Shown one piece after another: positions 33,880 through 45,785 of a stretch of DNA of 64,000 nt. Position 1 is the first letter of the stretch. Each line of letters opens with the position of its first letter. Under the pieces are notes generated by a model. The model was not told the DNA's origin. It searched no databases and saw only the letters and a program-made list of their open reading frames with translations. The DNA lies in assembly GCA_032718565.1 (NCBI GenBank), contig JAVGVS010000011.1, positions 5,590,869-5,654,868 of the forward strand, read 5' to 3'. Origin of the DNA: Distichodus sexfasciatus (taxonomy: Eukaryota; Chordata; Actinopteri; Characiformes; Distichodontidae). The translations under genes were made by a program, and so were the position numbers.

Positions 33880-34010
33880 TTTTTACTGGAACATTGACTT
33901 AGTCCTTCAGGGCTTCGGGTTCTAATGACTCTGTCCTTCTTCACTGACCATTGGTAGTGTGCCCATGGGCAAGACACTCAACCTCATTCCAGGGTTGTCG
34001 TACCAGGCCA
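33880..34010 (+). repeat. SINE family C, decayed plus-oriented copy
   Basis: CTTCGGGTTCTAATGAC, CATTGGTAGTGTGCCC and GGGCAAGACACTCAACCTC follow the family order with many substitutions. Confidence 0.4.
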
Positions 34011-34239
34011 CCCCCAAAAGCCCCTGACCAGCAGGGTGGCCTTGAAGACAAGCAGAGAGTGTCTTTATCACGCATACATAAAAGAGAATGTCTGAACTCT
34101 ACATTCTAAATAGGCTGCATTCATTTTTCATTTCTGTCAGGCAAAGGTTTTCACTCAGGAGCATCAGACACTGACAGAATGTGTAGAACTTTGACACGAT
34201 GTTGCATCATACTTACACTTTCTTTGAAACACATTCCCC

Positions 34240-34480
34240 AAAAAGCTCCTGTGTTGTTGAAATTAGCCGCCGATTAAAGCTCAACGCAATGCGAACAGTC
34301 GGTGGCAAGGTGGCACTGAGCATGCAGGGTAATTCCGCCTCACTCAGCGGTTTAATAGGCACCATTAATCACACACTCCAGCTCCGTGTTATTCCATCCA
34401 CACGTCCCACAATCACAATAAACCCAGGAATAATGGGCCCGATAAAGTGAGCCGGAATGGAAAATTACGCAACCAAACGA
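34240..34480. promoter_or_regulatory. Candidate conserved non-coding element
   Basis: Repeat-free and GC-balanced, with homeodomain-type words GCCGCCGATTAAAGC and CACCATTAATCACAC and a HOX/CDX-like CACAATAAACC. Sequence texture only; conservation is not demonstrated. Confidence 0.28.
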
Positions 34481-34587
34481 CCGTGTAAATTATAACTAAT
34501 GCAAATCATCGCAAATGTGAGAATTTTAAATATGGGCCTTAGGACAGGTCAGGTCTGATGAAGATGAATACGTTTGTTATGGTAGGA

Positions 34588-34745
34588 TTTACATTTATGG
34601 CATTCAACAGAAGCCTTTATCCTGAGTAACTTTCATTTCCTGATTACAGGGAACAAATTATGCTGAAGGATTTTGCTCAGGGATCAATGGTGGTAGTACT
34701 GAGGACAGTATGCTGTAGAGCCAGACTCCAAACCCCAGCCTCTTG
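34588..34745 (-). repeat. SINE family C, reverse-oriented copy
   Basis: TTACATTTATGGCATTCAAC, TTTATCCTGAGTAACTTTCA, GCTCAGGGATCAATGGTGG and an eroded B-box (ACTCCAAACCCCAGCC) follow the family in reverse. Confidence 0.6.
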
Positions 34746-37556
34746 GTCTGTAACAGTGTTTCCTACCAACAGGTCACCATCTCTCCTGAAGAGATGCATT
34801 GCAACAAACTTATTAAATGTGCAAACCTGTTGTGAATCATGCCTTATCTTTGAATGGGTTATTGACAAGATTGTGTCATTTATTTCAGCTTTACTTTATT
34901 ACTCTTAACAATTTGTGAGCACGCCTCCTCCACTTTTAACAGGACTACCCTCTGAGAGCTGCTTAAATTCATTACTCTGTGCTGGGACTGAAGTCCTCAC
35001 AATGACACAGCGCCAGTCTCCAGAGACCCTGGTGTATTAATGAAGAAGGAAACTCTCATGTTTCTGTGGTGCCATGGGACCAGTCCCTCAAATGTCCCTG
35101 AATGCTTGCAGCTATGAATGCTTTTCTGTCCCAGCTGGGTAAATGTAAAGTGAAAGGGTAGAATCTGGTCAAAACTACACTGAAAGCTGAAGTAAAAGAC
35201 CTGTTAATGACAGGGATGTTTTTTTTGTGAAGTCACATGGCTTGGTTAGGTCAACTCTAAAAGGGAAATGGATTCTAGTGGTTGGTTTTCTTATTTTTAA
35301 AGTACTGTCATTGCTGTGTTTTCATTTTACACATCAAATGGTTTTGAGAACCTCCAGGACACATTTAGCAGATTTTACATATTACATTTTTGCTTTCTTT
35401 TTAAGAGAAAGTTAACAGCATTTAACATGTTGACATGTTAAATGCCATGCACAACAATAGGACTGCTGTTTTGGTTTACAGGATGTACTGTCTTAGGGCA
35501 CATTTCAAGCCTGCTTTAAGGGTGACACTTTCTCAGAACAGGGAGTTTCATATCACTTTTAAGAAAAGAACATCACTGAGTGAATGTTTTCTCTGTTTTT
35601 GCTGTGTTGCCTTATAAGACCCGAGAGGTTTTAGACATGCAGGATATTAGTGGATGTAGAGTACATGCTATTTTTTAAGAAGATAAAATGAAGAGAAAAA
35701 AAAACCATAACACTAACCTTTTTATGCGTCTGTTGTTCTGTCAATTCATTTGAATTTCACTGGCAAGGAAGCTCCTGTCAGTTGACACAGATTAATGAAG
35801 GGAAGCTTTGCTTGCAGTGTGTGGGCAAACACACAAGGGCGTGTACAAGAGGAAGAGAGAGAGAGAGCCCGCGATATATAGACAGAGAAAGTGTGCACTT
35901 AAACATTGAACGTTCTCACAGACAACAGAGCGCTGCGTTTCTTCCATCCTCACCAGTACCACACCACAACCATGAACAATATACTCAGGAAAATATATTC
36001 ATATCAAAGAGCTATCATGGCCGTTGCTAGATGAAGAGTGATACAAACTATGAGGGAAATACAGTGCAGCCATTGTGCAGCTTTGCACATAATGACACTA
36101 ATTTTATCGTGTAAGGCACTTGCTCTGGTCAAAGAGCATGTACAAACCTTTGTCTTGACAGGAGCTGGACTTACGAGGGGCTTATTTTGTGGATCAATGG
36201 CCCACTTTATTTCTACATTATTATTCAGGCTTTTGTCTGACAAGGGAATCTTTTCAGTCCCTGAAAGTGAACTAGCCAAAGAATAAGGTAGTCTTACAGT
36301 GAGGTCAATGGTACATATACACACACATATATACACATACACACACATGTATAGCTTGCATAGCTTTCTCTCTTAATCTTTCTCTCTCTAGCACTCTCTC
36401 TCTAGTGTGGGGGGGTGTGAGTGTGTGTCTGTGTGTGGGTTGAAGACTGGGAGGGCAGAATTGATCCTCACTGATCCCACTGAGACTTTGATCTGTGCGA
36501 AAAATGCTTTGTAATCATGCTACAGGATTCCTGTCTCAGACATTGTGCTGAGATGTTAATAGCAGAAGTTTTTTAATAGCTCTCCATAAAAGCAGCCTTG
36601 ACGTGATAAAACTAAGCATGCACTGCTAGCGGATTAAAGCTGCTTGGCTCTTTTACAGAGCTGCACTTGTAGATGTTAGGGCCTGAAGCTCATCAACCAG
36701 TACTTGGAAAACGGCGTGGAGCATGAGATTGGGTGTAACGTGCTGCGGAATTGAGGAGTTTTGCCCGCGGTTGTCTTGTTTACCGCTCGAGTTTTTGGTG
36801 CGTTAAAGCACAAAGAGCAGAGAGATGACGTTCCCAATCCATTCTCACAAACCAAGCAAACAATTGGTTTCCGGCCACACTGAAGTAGAGAGTGTGTCAG
36901 CGGAATGTGTGTGTATGTGTGTAATGGTGGTGGGTGGATGCTCTAAGTGTTCGACACGCCTGTGACTGATACAGGAGCATACCGTAGCAAGTAGTCCTTT
37001 CGGTCTCCGCAGCAGGAGGAGAGTCGGTAGGTCAGAGATGTGGAGTGGAGAGACGAGAGAGTTTTGTCCCAGTCAGTAACAGGGTCGCAGAGGTGCTGAT
37101 GATCCTTTCACTGTCACTCTTGCCACTGTGTGTGTGTTCGTACGTGTGTGGGGACTGCATAGAATGTGTGGCCGAGTCCTCTCATGCTGAGAGGTGCACT
37201 TCCACTTGGCAGAACTGTCACTGTTTGTCACTGGAAGGTTGAGAGCGGTAGTACGTTGTGTGTGTACGTCTATGTATGTGGGTTTGGGTGTGTGTGTGAA
37301 CCTGAAATTCATCACTTGCTTACACTGATAGTGTGCGTTTATCTAGATGTTTTATTTTGAAAAATTTGACTTACTTCTAGAGTTGTATGTTTAACATTGG
37401 GTTTAAGATCCTCATAAAGAAGGGTAAACCAGATTTTGCCAGATTTTTGTGGCTTTGTGGAAACCAGCTCTTATCTTATCTTAAAACATATAGAACTTTC
37501 AGCTTTTATTTGGAAAACTAGGATTAGGGGTAGGTTTATCTGTAGTATTATTTGCG
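34746..37556. other. Unassigned sequence with microsatellites and a palindrome
   Basis: No exon recognised. A perfect inverted repeat (13-bp arms, 2-bp loop) spans 35418-35445. CT/GA/CA-rich microsatellite patches lie at about 35850-35870, 36300-36350 and 36380-36440. A GC-richer patch near 36710-36810 (CCCGCGGTTGTC) has no known feature. Confidence 0.4.
35418..35445. repeat. 28-bp near-perfect palindrome
   Basis: The arms GCATTTAACATGT and ACATGTTAAATGC are exact reverse complements separated by TG. It lies outside any recognised element. Confidence 0.85.
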
Positions 37557-37606
37557 TTTACATTTTCATTTCTGGCATTGAACAGACGCTTTAATCCAGA
37601 CAGACT
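37557..37606 (-). repeat. SINE family C tail fragment, reverse-oriented
   Basis: TTACATTTTCATTTCTGGC, then ATTGAACAGACGCTTTAATC match the inverted family tail only. Confidence 0.45.
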
Positions 37607-37797
37607 CACATCTAGTAGTACAGTAAAGATGGAAACTGTTTGTGTCAGTGTGTTTGTATGTATGTGTGTGTACTTTGATTTTTTTTTTTTTTAACCTCTT
37701 TCTAGGGTTATAAGTTTTAGATTTAGACTAAAGAACAGAAATCTTTTGCTACTCAGGCCACAAAGGAGATCCTTGTGAAGAATAGGAATGTGTGTAG

Positions 37798-37831
<34 letters not shown>

Positions 37832-39239
37832 TGGAGCAAAGGTTAATCTCACACTATATCTCTTGTTATTTTGGAGACAATCTGACCCCAGTAAAGGTGA
37901 GAGACTCGGGGGGAATCTGGCCATCACTGGCAGACAGAGACTAGCTTGCTGACTCCCAGCAGAGGCCACAAGCACGACTGTAGTTCAGCTCCTCCACCTC
38001 TTCCTGAACTCAAAACGAGTGGTCGTTTACAGGATGAGGATGACAGCATACAATTTCTTTCTTCATAACCACAGAGGCACACAAACGTCAGGTGCAAAAC
38101 AGGCCCTCGTCAGACCTCAACGTCCAGAATCTGTCACTCATGGTGTTCCTCTTTCTGCCCGTCTCTTCAGCATCCGTCCTTCTCTAAATATGGAAAGCAA
38201 TATGAAAAACATCTCCCAGTCTAAAAAAGCCGATTTGGACTTGGTACCCTTAGAGTCTGCATTGTAATGCTAAGCGGCTGGCTAATCAGTCGTTAGTGCG
38301 ACTGAGGGATGGTGCAGAGTTAGCATGGACGTGTAGCTGTGGATTTATCGTTGGGAGAGCAGAACTGAGACTCTGTAAAACCCCCTGGCTAAAACCACCC
38401 TGTGGCAACAGTCATGCTGTTGTCAGATTACACCGATTTGCTGTCACTCCTGGTCTGGGCCGGATTAGGAGGAAAGCCCCGGAGTGACCTCAGACTGTAT
38501 TAAGGCAGATCTGATGTGTTTGATGTTTCTCCCACGGCAGGCAGTCGGGCCGAGCTTTTCCAAGCCAGATTCTTCAGAGTCTGAATTCCATTTGCTCCAT
38601 GCTGCTTATTGTATTGCGTGCTGTTTTTCAGTTTACTTCCCGTTATGGCGCCGATAACAATGGAATTTGCTGCATGCTGCAGAACTTTAGAATCCCATGC
38701 TGTCATTTTCTCCACTACTGTTAGCAAAACATGCCAGAATTTGTGCAGTTCAGATATCTTTCAGGAACATGCGGTAAACTCACGACAAGGCACAAAAGAG
38801 GAAGTAAGCATTTCTGGGAAAAAGTACATGAAATTGAAATCTGCTGACTTATATTCTATTTCTATAGCAATTAGTCACAATATAAATCTTATATATTGAC
38901 ACTTAACTTCCCTTGTAACTTAGCTATTTTTTCTACCTCTGTTTTATATGCATAAATAAGTGTCTCATAGTATATATTTTATAGTATTTCTGTCTTCTGT
39001 GTAGTTGTAACATTAGCAGTTTTTTTCTCTGGGTCAATGACGTATTTGGTGCTGATTCATAAAAAATATGTATATTGAAATGAATAAAGCAGTTTCTATT
39101 AGAATTGATTCATAATGTATTGTATATTTATATATGCTTACATGAAAAATGAATGCTGGCATGTTAGCCTCAGTTTTTCACACCCAAAATAACCTGGTCT
39201 GGTGTTGACTATTCTCCAAAATAGAGTGTCATCAGGGTA
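37607..39239. other. Unassigned sequence with GT microsatellite
   Basis: A (GT)n run followed by (GA)n lies at about 37796-37830. No exon, RNA or repeat family recognised in the rest, up to the AT-rich DNA near 39200. Confidence 0.4.
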
Positions 39240-39254
39240 TCTTTTGTATACTCC

Positions 39255-39566
39255 TCCTCTTCTTCTTCTTCTTCTTCTTCTTCTTCTTCCATCTCCTTGT
39301 AGGGCTCGTCCCAGCAGATAAACATTATCTGATTTGACAAAAGTTTTATGACAAAATTGACATAATCCTTCCTATTTATCCAGACCATGGACCAGCACTT
39401 ACAAGTCAGTACAGTGATTTGTGCATTCCTAGAGGATTCGTAGTAGATGCAGAGGGCTGTGTCTGGAAGAGCATCCAGTGTAAAACTTTTGCCAGCTCAA
39501 AATGTGGACAACAAGGCAGTTGATCTGCTGTGGCGACCCCTAACTGGAGAAGCCAAAAGAAGAAGT
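39255..39566 (+). repeat. Composite repeat: (TTC)n and a fish SINE/LINE tail
   Basis: A (TTC)n run at about 39258-39290 is followed, some 180 bp on, by GGAAGAGCATCCAGTGTAAA, TTTTGCCAGCTC and CTGTGGCGACCCCTAACTGG, ending GCCAAAAGAAGAAG. The last part is the shared tail of many fish retroelements (GGGCATCCGGCGTAAAA, CGCTGTGGCGACCC type, also at the end of zebrafish DANA). The two outer ends, TTC on the left and GAAGAAG on the right, are inverted relative to each other. Confidence 0.6.
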
Positions 39567-42500
39567 AAGTCTAGGAAATGTATACTCTGTGTTTCACAAG
39601 TAGTTTGGGTCTACAGGAGTTGACATTTTGAGAAAAGAACAGAAATGATCTAAACAGTAAGTGAAGATTGTAGCGGGTGAATTGTTTTAAATGGAGCAGA
39701 ATAGAGCTGCCTTAGTTGTGTTTATGGCCACTGTGAGGGTTGGATTTAGAAGAACTGCTTGGACTGTGAATAAGAAGTCATTTTGCAAAGGGCCTTTTAG
39801 AATCCAAAATCTGTTTTCTCACATCATTCGTGTGAGAATTATCTTCTGACCTACCAAGGGGACATGAACTTTGTGCTGTTCAGAATTCTGATGCAAACCT
39901 TATTTTTAGTTGAATTATGCTAAGACTGTAGAACCATTACTTAACATTTATTTTGTGCATGTATCATATAATTATCAGATACTTTATTAGAAGCACTTAT
40001 AATGGTCCTATACCTTGCATTTATCTAAAAAAAAACACACTGCTAGATTGAGAAGAGTGAAAAACACAATAAATCTGAGGACATCTCTGTACTCAAAAGC
40101 TGATCATTGATTAAATGTTATTGGGAACAAATAAATTACAGTCTGCAGATATACATGCAAAAAGTTAACCAATATAATCAGTTTTTAATATAGTGGCAAT
40201 ATAGTGGATTTGTAGTTTCTTAATAAAAGTACGTGAGAGTGTATGTAAGAGTGTAGTCTTGAAATCGATAAATCATCCCCTACAGTGTGTATGACAGCAC
40301 ATGTTTGACTGGCACTCACGGACAGATAGACAGCACATTCTCCCCTCCATCATATCACTCCATCACAGTAGTTGGTCCCAACATGTCTGAAACGTGCTTG
40401 TGAAGGGATGGCAGACTGAGGTGAAGGGAAAAAGTTCACTGTGAGACTGAACAGATAGATATGATTATACACTTGGCAAAGTTGACTTTGTGGTGGTGTA
40501 GGATGCAGCAGCTCCCTCAGCACAAACAGATTAAATTAATTATGAAACATCTCTCAGTCACACAAGTCCAAACCATGTCTGCAGAAAAACAATCTGTTAT
40601 GTAAAAGCTGTCAATCCAACTGGTGAAGTGAAAAAAAGTTTACTGGATTGCAGACTAATGTGTCTGGCTGAGATAGGTGTTAATTGTTCTAGATTTTTTG
40701 TATTTAGCTCAGTTCCATTTGCTTCAGTAAATTCTTAGGTCTAACACAAACCAGTAGGTCACTTAAATATAAACAGTTGATAGTCACTGCAAGTTCAGAG
40801 AGGATCTTCAGTCTTTCCAGCTCCATTTCTTCAAGATAAATATTTTTTTCTAATAATCTCAGAATCACAACCCAAGGTTAAAAATGTGTGACCTCACTGG
40901 AATTTAATATTAATTTCACAAAAATGTACTATGAATTTTATTATGCATTAGAACTGAGGAAGCCAAAGCCAGTTTTCTTTAAAATATGCTGCATTATGGT
41001 AGTTTAAGTTACATTTATTATAATATAACTATTACATTCATCGAAATAGAGATTGTTACAGAATTCACAAATTCAGACATTTACAATATAATAAATATTT
41101 CATTTCATGGAAAACTCATCCCATCAGACAGACTACAAACCCACAGAGTGAGATAGAGACCCAGGAATATTGTAAATAAAGGTTCTGACGTAGGCAGTAG
41201 ACATTCTTTAATGAAAACAGCTTGAGACTTGGCAGGACAATAACACATGGAATCCATAATGAATGAACCTGAATGTTTCCCAAACAGAAATATTTGACAA
41301 AAAGAAAGGAAGTTTATGACACCATGTGTAGTCTATGTAGTCCATTACCAGCTCTAATGTAGTGTTTATCTTAAGACTAGACCACTTAAAACTTTTAAAG
41401 ATATTATTGTGTGGTTATTGGGGAATTAAGTAGGCAGATTTTATCACAGAACTTAGAAGTTGGCCAAGTGATTGCAATATCAAGCAGAGTATTTTGATAC
41501 TGGTTGCTTTATGATTAGGAAAGTGCTCCCATAGTTGTAGGGGCATTGGTTCAACCCCAAAAGGATAAAAAGTGTTACTGAGGGATACTTAAAGGACTTT
41601 GAGGGACGCTAGCATTAGAGGTCATGGCTCAGGAGCCCTACACAGTGATGAAACCATAGTACAGTGGTAATGGACATGGACAAATATTCTGTTCTACTTG
41701 TATTATGCAACACTATACACACATTCTGTTGGCAATAGTGTGTGAAAACAGGCAGAGGTCAGAAGAAAAAGCCCAAAAAACAATAGGCTAAAAATGATCC
41801 AAAATAATCTAGAATATTAGTAGAAAACCTAGTATTCCAAAATATATCAAAAACAAAAGATAAAAGTTAAACCCTGATAAACAAATGTTCAGTGTGTGGG
41901 CTACAAAACACAATACTAATATTTCACAATATGACAGCCATACTAGGGAGGTTTATACAGGATTTAACAGGTTCTATAATTACACTTCACATGAGGCTGA
42001 TCCAAGAAATGACATCTGTGGGAAAAGACATGGCCTGGGGATCGGAAATGGGCAAGAGAGAACAAAATCAGGAGTAAGTTATTATCCAACCTCTGCATGA
42101 GTCTAGAGATAATAACTTGAAGTCAGGTATGTGTGTTTCAAATGTCCTAATCATTCCCTCAACATTTACTTATTACTCCCTTCAATCCTGTACCAAGTTC
42201 TGAAACTAAATTGAAGTTGTCCATAAAACACTCAGAAGCAAAGTTAAAGCCATTTCCCTCAACCATCTATTGCTGTTTGGTACACTCCTGCTACTGCCAA
42301 GGAAAAGGGCAAACTGCAGTGCATCATTTGCTCCGCAGATTGGCTGCAATCGACTTTTTCTTTCCAGGGCCTGAATGCCTCTGGGGTGGAAAGGAAAGAT
42401 AGTGGCCGATCTCTTGCTTCCTGGTCATGGACTACCCTCTGTCTAGATGCTGAGGACTATTAACGGATTAATTAGAACTTCACCAAAAACAGCTTCTTCC

Positions 42501-42750
42501 CCTCATAACCTAGTCTTTTAACCCAAGCTAACACTGTCTATGCACTCCAAAGATATATTTTTTCAAATCAGTTCAATGATTTTGTAACGCTTAGCTTTAC
42601 TTAATATTTTTGAAATACTGCTCTTTAAACTGAATAGGCACAATTTACAGGCTTAGACTGGTCAAATGCAGAATTCACATTTCGTTGTGTTCACTGTGCT
42701 GTGCTGTGTTCATAATGACCCGACCCCAACAGACACACATGCGCAGCGCA

Positions 42751-42754
<4 letters not shown>
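39567..42754. other. Unassigned AT-rich sequence
   Basis: More than 3 kb without a recognised exon or RNA. A decayed SINE-like B-box (TTGGTTCAACCCC) is near 41548. Open frames at 41885-42402 are short, overlap each other and have no known domain. Confidence 0.4.

Positions 42755-42813
<59 letters not shown>
42755..42813 (+). repeat. (CA)n microsatellite
   Basis: Nearly 30 uninterrupted CA units, preceded by GCGCAGCGCAGCG. The TH-repeat open frames here are artefacts. Confidence 0.95.
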
Positions 42814-42816
<3 letters not shown>

Positions 42817-44812
42817 CAAAGGAGAAACAAAGAAAAGACAAAGAGAGGGCAGGCTGGGAACACTAAAATGAAGGGAAACAGGTGACAGAGATGATTAAAT
42901 CAAGAGTGAGACCAAAGTCCCGGTTCAGTAGTCTGAGGATTGGGAGTGCTGTAGAGGCAGCTACTGGGCAGAGACGTGGCACAGTATACTGTTGTAATAT
43001 ATTGTGTGTTTGAAGGTTGCACCAAGGAGACCAAGACAAATAAAGTAATTCTGAATACACTTTAATATTGAAACTCAATAAAATAATAGTAAAGAGTAAT
43101 ATTTTAGTGGCTACGTTATAAACCATATTATAGCTATATATCATTGACAAAACCAGTTTCATTATTATAATAGTATATTACAAATACAGTTTTGCCTAAT
43201 GGTTTGTAGTTGGTGTGGAACAGTGCAGTGTAGTAATTTATAGTTAATGTCCATTAGTTTTTATAATTAGTTTCAGCTAATAACAGTAGACTCAAACTTA
43301 AAGTATTTTCGTATACTGTTTTCTGTCTATTCAAACAATAACTTTGATGAACAGTACTTAGGTTTTTAGCTCGGCTAAAAGTTTGCATGCACTGAAACAC
43401 CTCAAATACTTCTCAAATGCCAGATTTATCGGAAAGTGCTGCCGCAGCCAGGGTCACTGAGCAATGGAGGAAAGAGTTTTTTTAACTGTCTGAAAGTTAA
43501 GATGATCTTTATGCTGCTGTGCTTTTGGGATGAGAAGCTCAGAATTTCTTCGCAGAGGGGAAAGGTGACTTTCTTTTCAGTGCAACTTCCAGAAAGATTT
43601 TTTCTCAGCAGGCTGCATGTAAAGTCCCATAAAGAAATTATTTGACCTATCATGATTTATCCACTGAGCTGGTGGATAAAAACGATTTTTCAGTGGGCGA
43701 TGTGCCAAGATATCGGAATGTGTTTCCGAGGTCTCATCTAGCTTTCCACTTCACTCTATACACCCTCTCCCCAAGGAGGCTTATTTAAACTCATCATTTA
43801 CCCCTTCTCCTCCCCTCTCCACATCTCTCCTCTCCTTCTCTCTTCTCTTTTCCCTTCTCCTCTCCCTTCTTTTGCTCTATGTAGGTCATCAGCATATAGG
43901 AGTCTCTTTAGAGCAGTACTGGCTTATTCCCGCTCTCTGAAAAACAGAAATTTGTTCTACAAGTTGCACTAAATCAGTGACGGCAAACCTATCACTAAGT
44001 CAGACATGTGAAGCATTTTAGTGAAAGTATGGCTGTCGTACATCAAATGAAGTCCTCTCTTGATGCAAATTGGACACGAAAGCAGTGTGAATTTGCCGGT
44101 TAAAAGGTTTAAGGGAATTCTATAGTTTGAGCCTGTTCTAATATAAAGCCCTCCTGGGAGGTAAAGAAACACTTTACTAAAAGTCTCTAATGTTTTTAGG
44201 ACTTATTGAGAAGCAGTAAACACAAGCTCAAACTAGTTTAAAATTTCATGGTAAAATGTTGCACGAATGGGATTATATATCAGACATCAGTGTTACTGGA
44301 TATTTTTCAAATTATTTGACTGAGAATGTACTATGACCCAGAAATATCTCATGACAAATGGTTCTGTCTTCAGAAAATGATGACTGATGAAAAGCTAGCA
44401 GAAGGCTAATCCAAACTGTGCACGGAAGCAGATGTCTACAGTCACAGCAATAATTGGGACCTGCACATAGGTGTTTGTAATAAAGTGGACAGTGAGTGTG
44501 CTTTCCTGATTAGGGATGAAAAGTGGCCTATGTTCTCTAGATCGAATATGAATGACACTGATTGTTTTTTGCAAAACAAACTGTGATTATAATCAGGTTT
44601 CATGGCCATTATCATCGCAGTATGGCACTCAATCAAGAGGATTTATCATGAAAGAAAGTAGAAGATTGCAATCAGGATGTTAAAAGCACTAATCAAACTG
44701 GCTGACTTTCTGTAGAATTTTCTGCCAATTTACCTTGCAACCAGATAACCCCCCAAATGTTGTAATTAGAAAGGTAGCAGCATGCGTGGGTTGAGATTGT
44801 TGCTGCAATATA
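42814..44812. other. Unassigned sequence with a polypyrimidine run
   Basis: A 90-bp C/T-only run lies at about 43795-43885 (CCTTCTCCTCCCCTCTCC...). No exon recognised elsewhere. Confidence 0.4.
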
Positions 44813-45369
44813 TACACTACCAGTCAAAAGTTTGGACACATTTTCTCATTCAATGTTTTCTCTTTATTTTCATTACTATTTACATTGTAGATTCTCAATA
44901 AAGGCGTCAAAACTATGAATGAACTATGTAAAGGCTATATGACCCAGAAGGAGAGTGATGGAGTGCTGCGCCAGAAGGCCTGGCCTCCACGGTCACCTGA
45001 TCAAACCCAATCGAGATGGTTTGGGATGAGATGGACCGCAGAGTGAAGGCAAAAGGACCAACAAGTGCTCAGGATCTCTGGAAACTCCTTCAAGACTGTT
45101 GGAAAACCATTTCAGGTGACTACCTCATGAAGCTCATCAAGAGAATGCCAAGAGTGTACAAAGCAGTGATCAAAGCAAAGGGTGATTATTTGCAAGAATC
45201 TAAGATATAAAACATGTTTTGGGTTATTTTACATTTTTTGTTTACTACATAATTCCATATGTGTTCATTCATAGTGTCGTCAGTGAGAGTCTATAATGTC
45301 AATAGTGATGATAATAAAGAATAAAACATTGAATTGGAAGGTGTGTCCAAACTTTTGACTGGTAGTGTA
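44813..45369 (+). mobile_element. Tc1-like transposon remnant (about 557 bp)
   Basis: TA dinucleotides bound inverted repeats of about 45 bp beginning CACTACCAGTCAAAAGTTTG; the right copy is the reverse complement with a few mismatches. These ends are those of a Tc1-like family common in salmonids and other fish. Only the last quarter of the transposase gene remains between about 44930 and 45210; the N-terminal DNA-binding part and most of the catalytic core are deleted. Confidence 0.9.
44935..45210 (+). pseudogene. Tc1-like transposase, C-terminal fragment with frameshift
   Basis: The reading begins near YMTQKESDGVLRQKAWPPRSPD in one frame, then loses a base in what should be the SPDLNPIE motif (the region of the last catalytic acidic residue). 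It continues in another frame from 45016 as VWDEMDRRVKAKGPTSAQDL, then CWKTIS and MPRVYKAVIKAKG, to a TAA. Full-length Tc1 transposases are about 340 aa and cut and paste at TA sites. This one keeps under 100 residues and is inactive. Confidence 0.85.
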
Positions 45370-45550
45370 TAGAGATATCTTATTGGCATAGAAAAAGATT
45401 TGGGACTTGGTCAGTGTTGTTCAAAGTGTTCATGGGACTGTTTACAGTGTTTGTGTTTGTACACATATTTAGTACAGCTAACTATGAAATGATGCTAGTG
45501 GAAAAGCTGCCCTAGAAGCATATTAAGTCAAATTTAAGTGAGTAAATTTT

Positions 45551-45785
45551 GAAGTGAGTGATAACTTGTCATTGTGAACTTACCACAGCACACATTGCAA
45601 CGCAGCAAAATGTGACCTCTGCATTTGATCAATCTGTGAATCTGTGGGCAACTTTTGGCAGCACCTATGGAGAAGTGCCTGGAGACAGTACCTTATTCTT
45701 GAGTACCTCGGTGGTACCTTTACCTGTCCGGGATTTAAACTGTCGACCATACGGTCACAAGGCCAAATTCATAACCATTACACCC
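45551..45785 (-). repeat. SINE family B, reverse-oriented copy
   Basis: AAGTGAGTGATAACTTGTCA, CCACAGCACACATTGC, GTGACCTCTGCATTTGATC, GGATTTAAACTG (mutated inverted B-box) and CATTACACCC follow the family order. Confidence 0.7.

Noticed and set aside
42666..42885. Open frames across the CA microsatellite
   Set aside because: The TH and CV repeats are translations of (CA)n/(GT)n.
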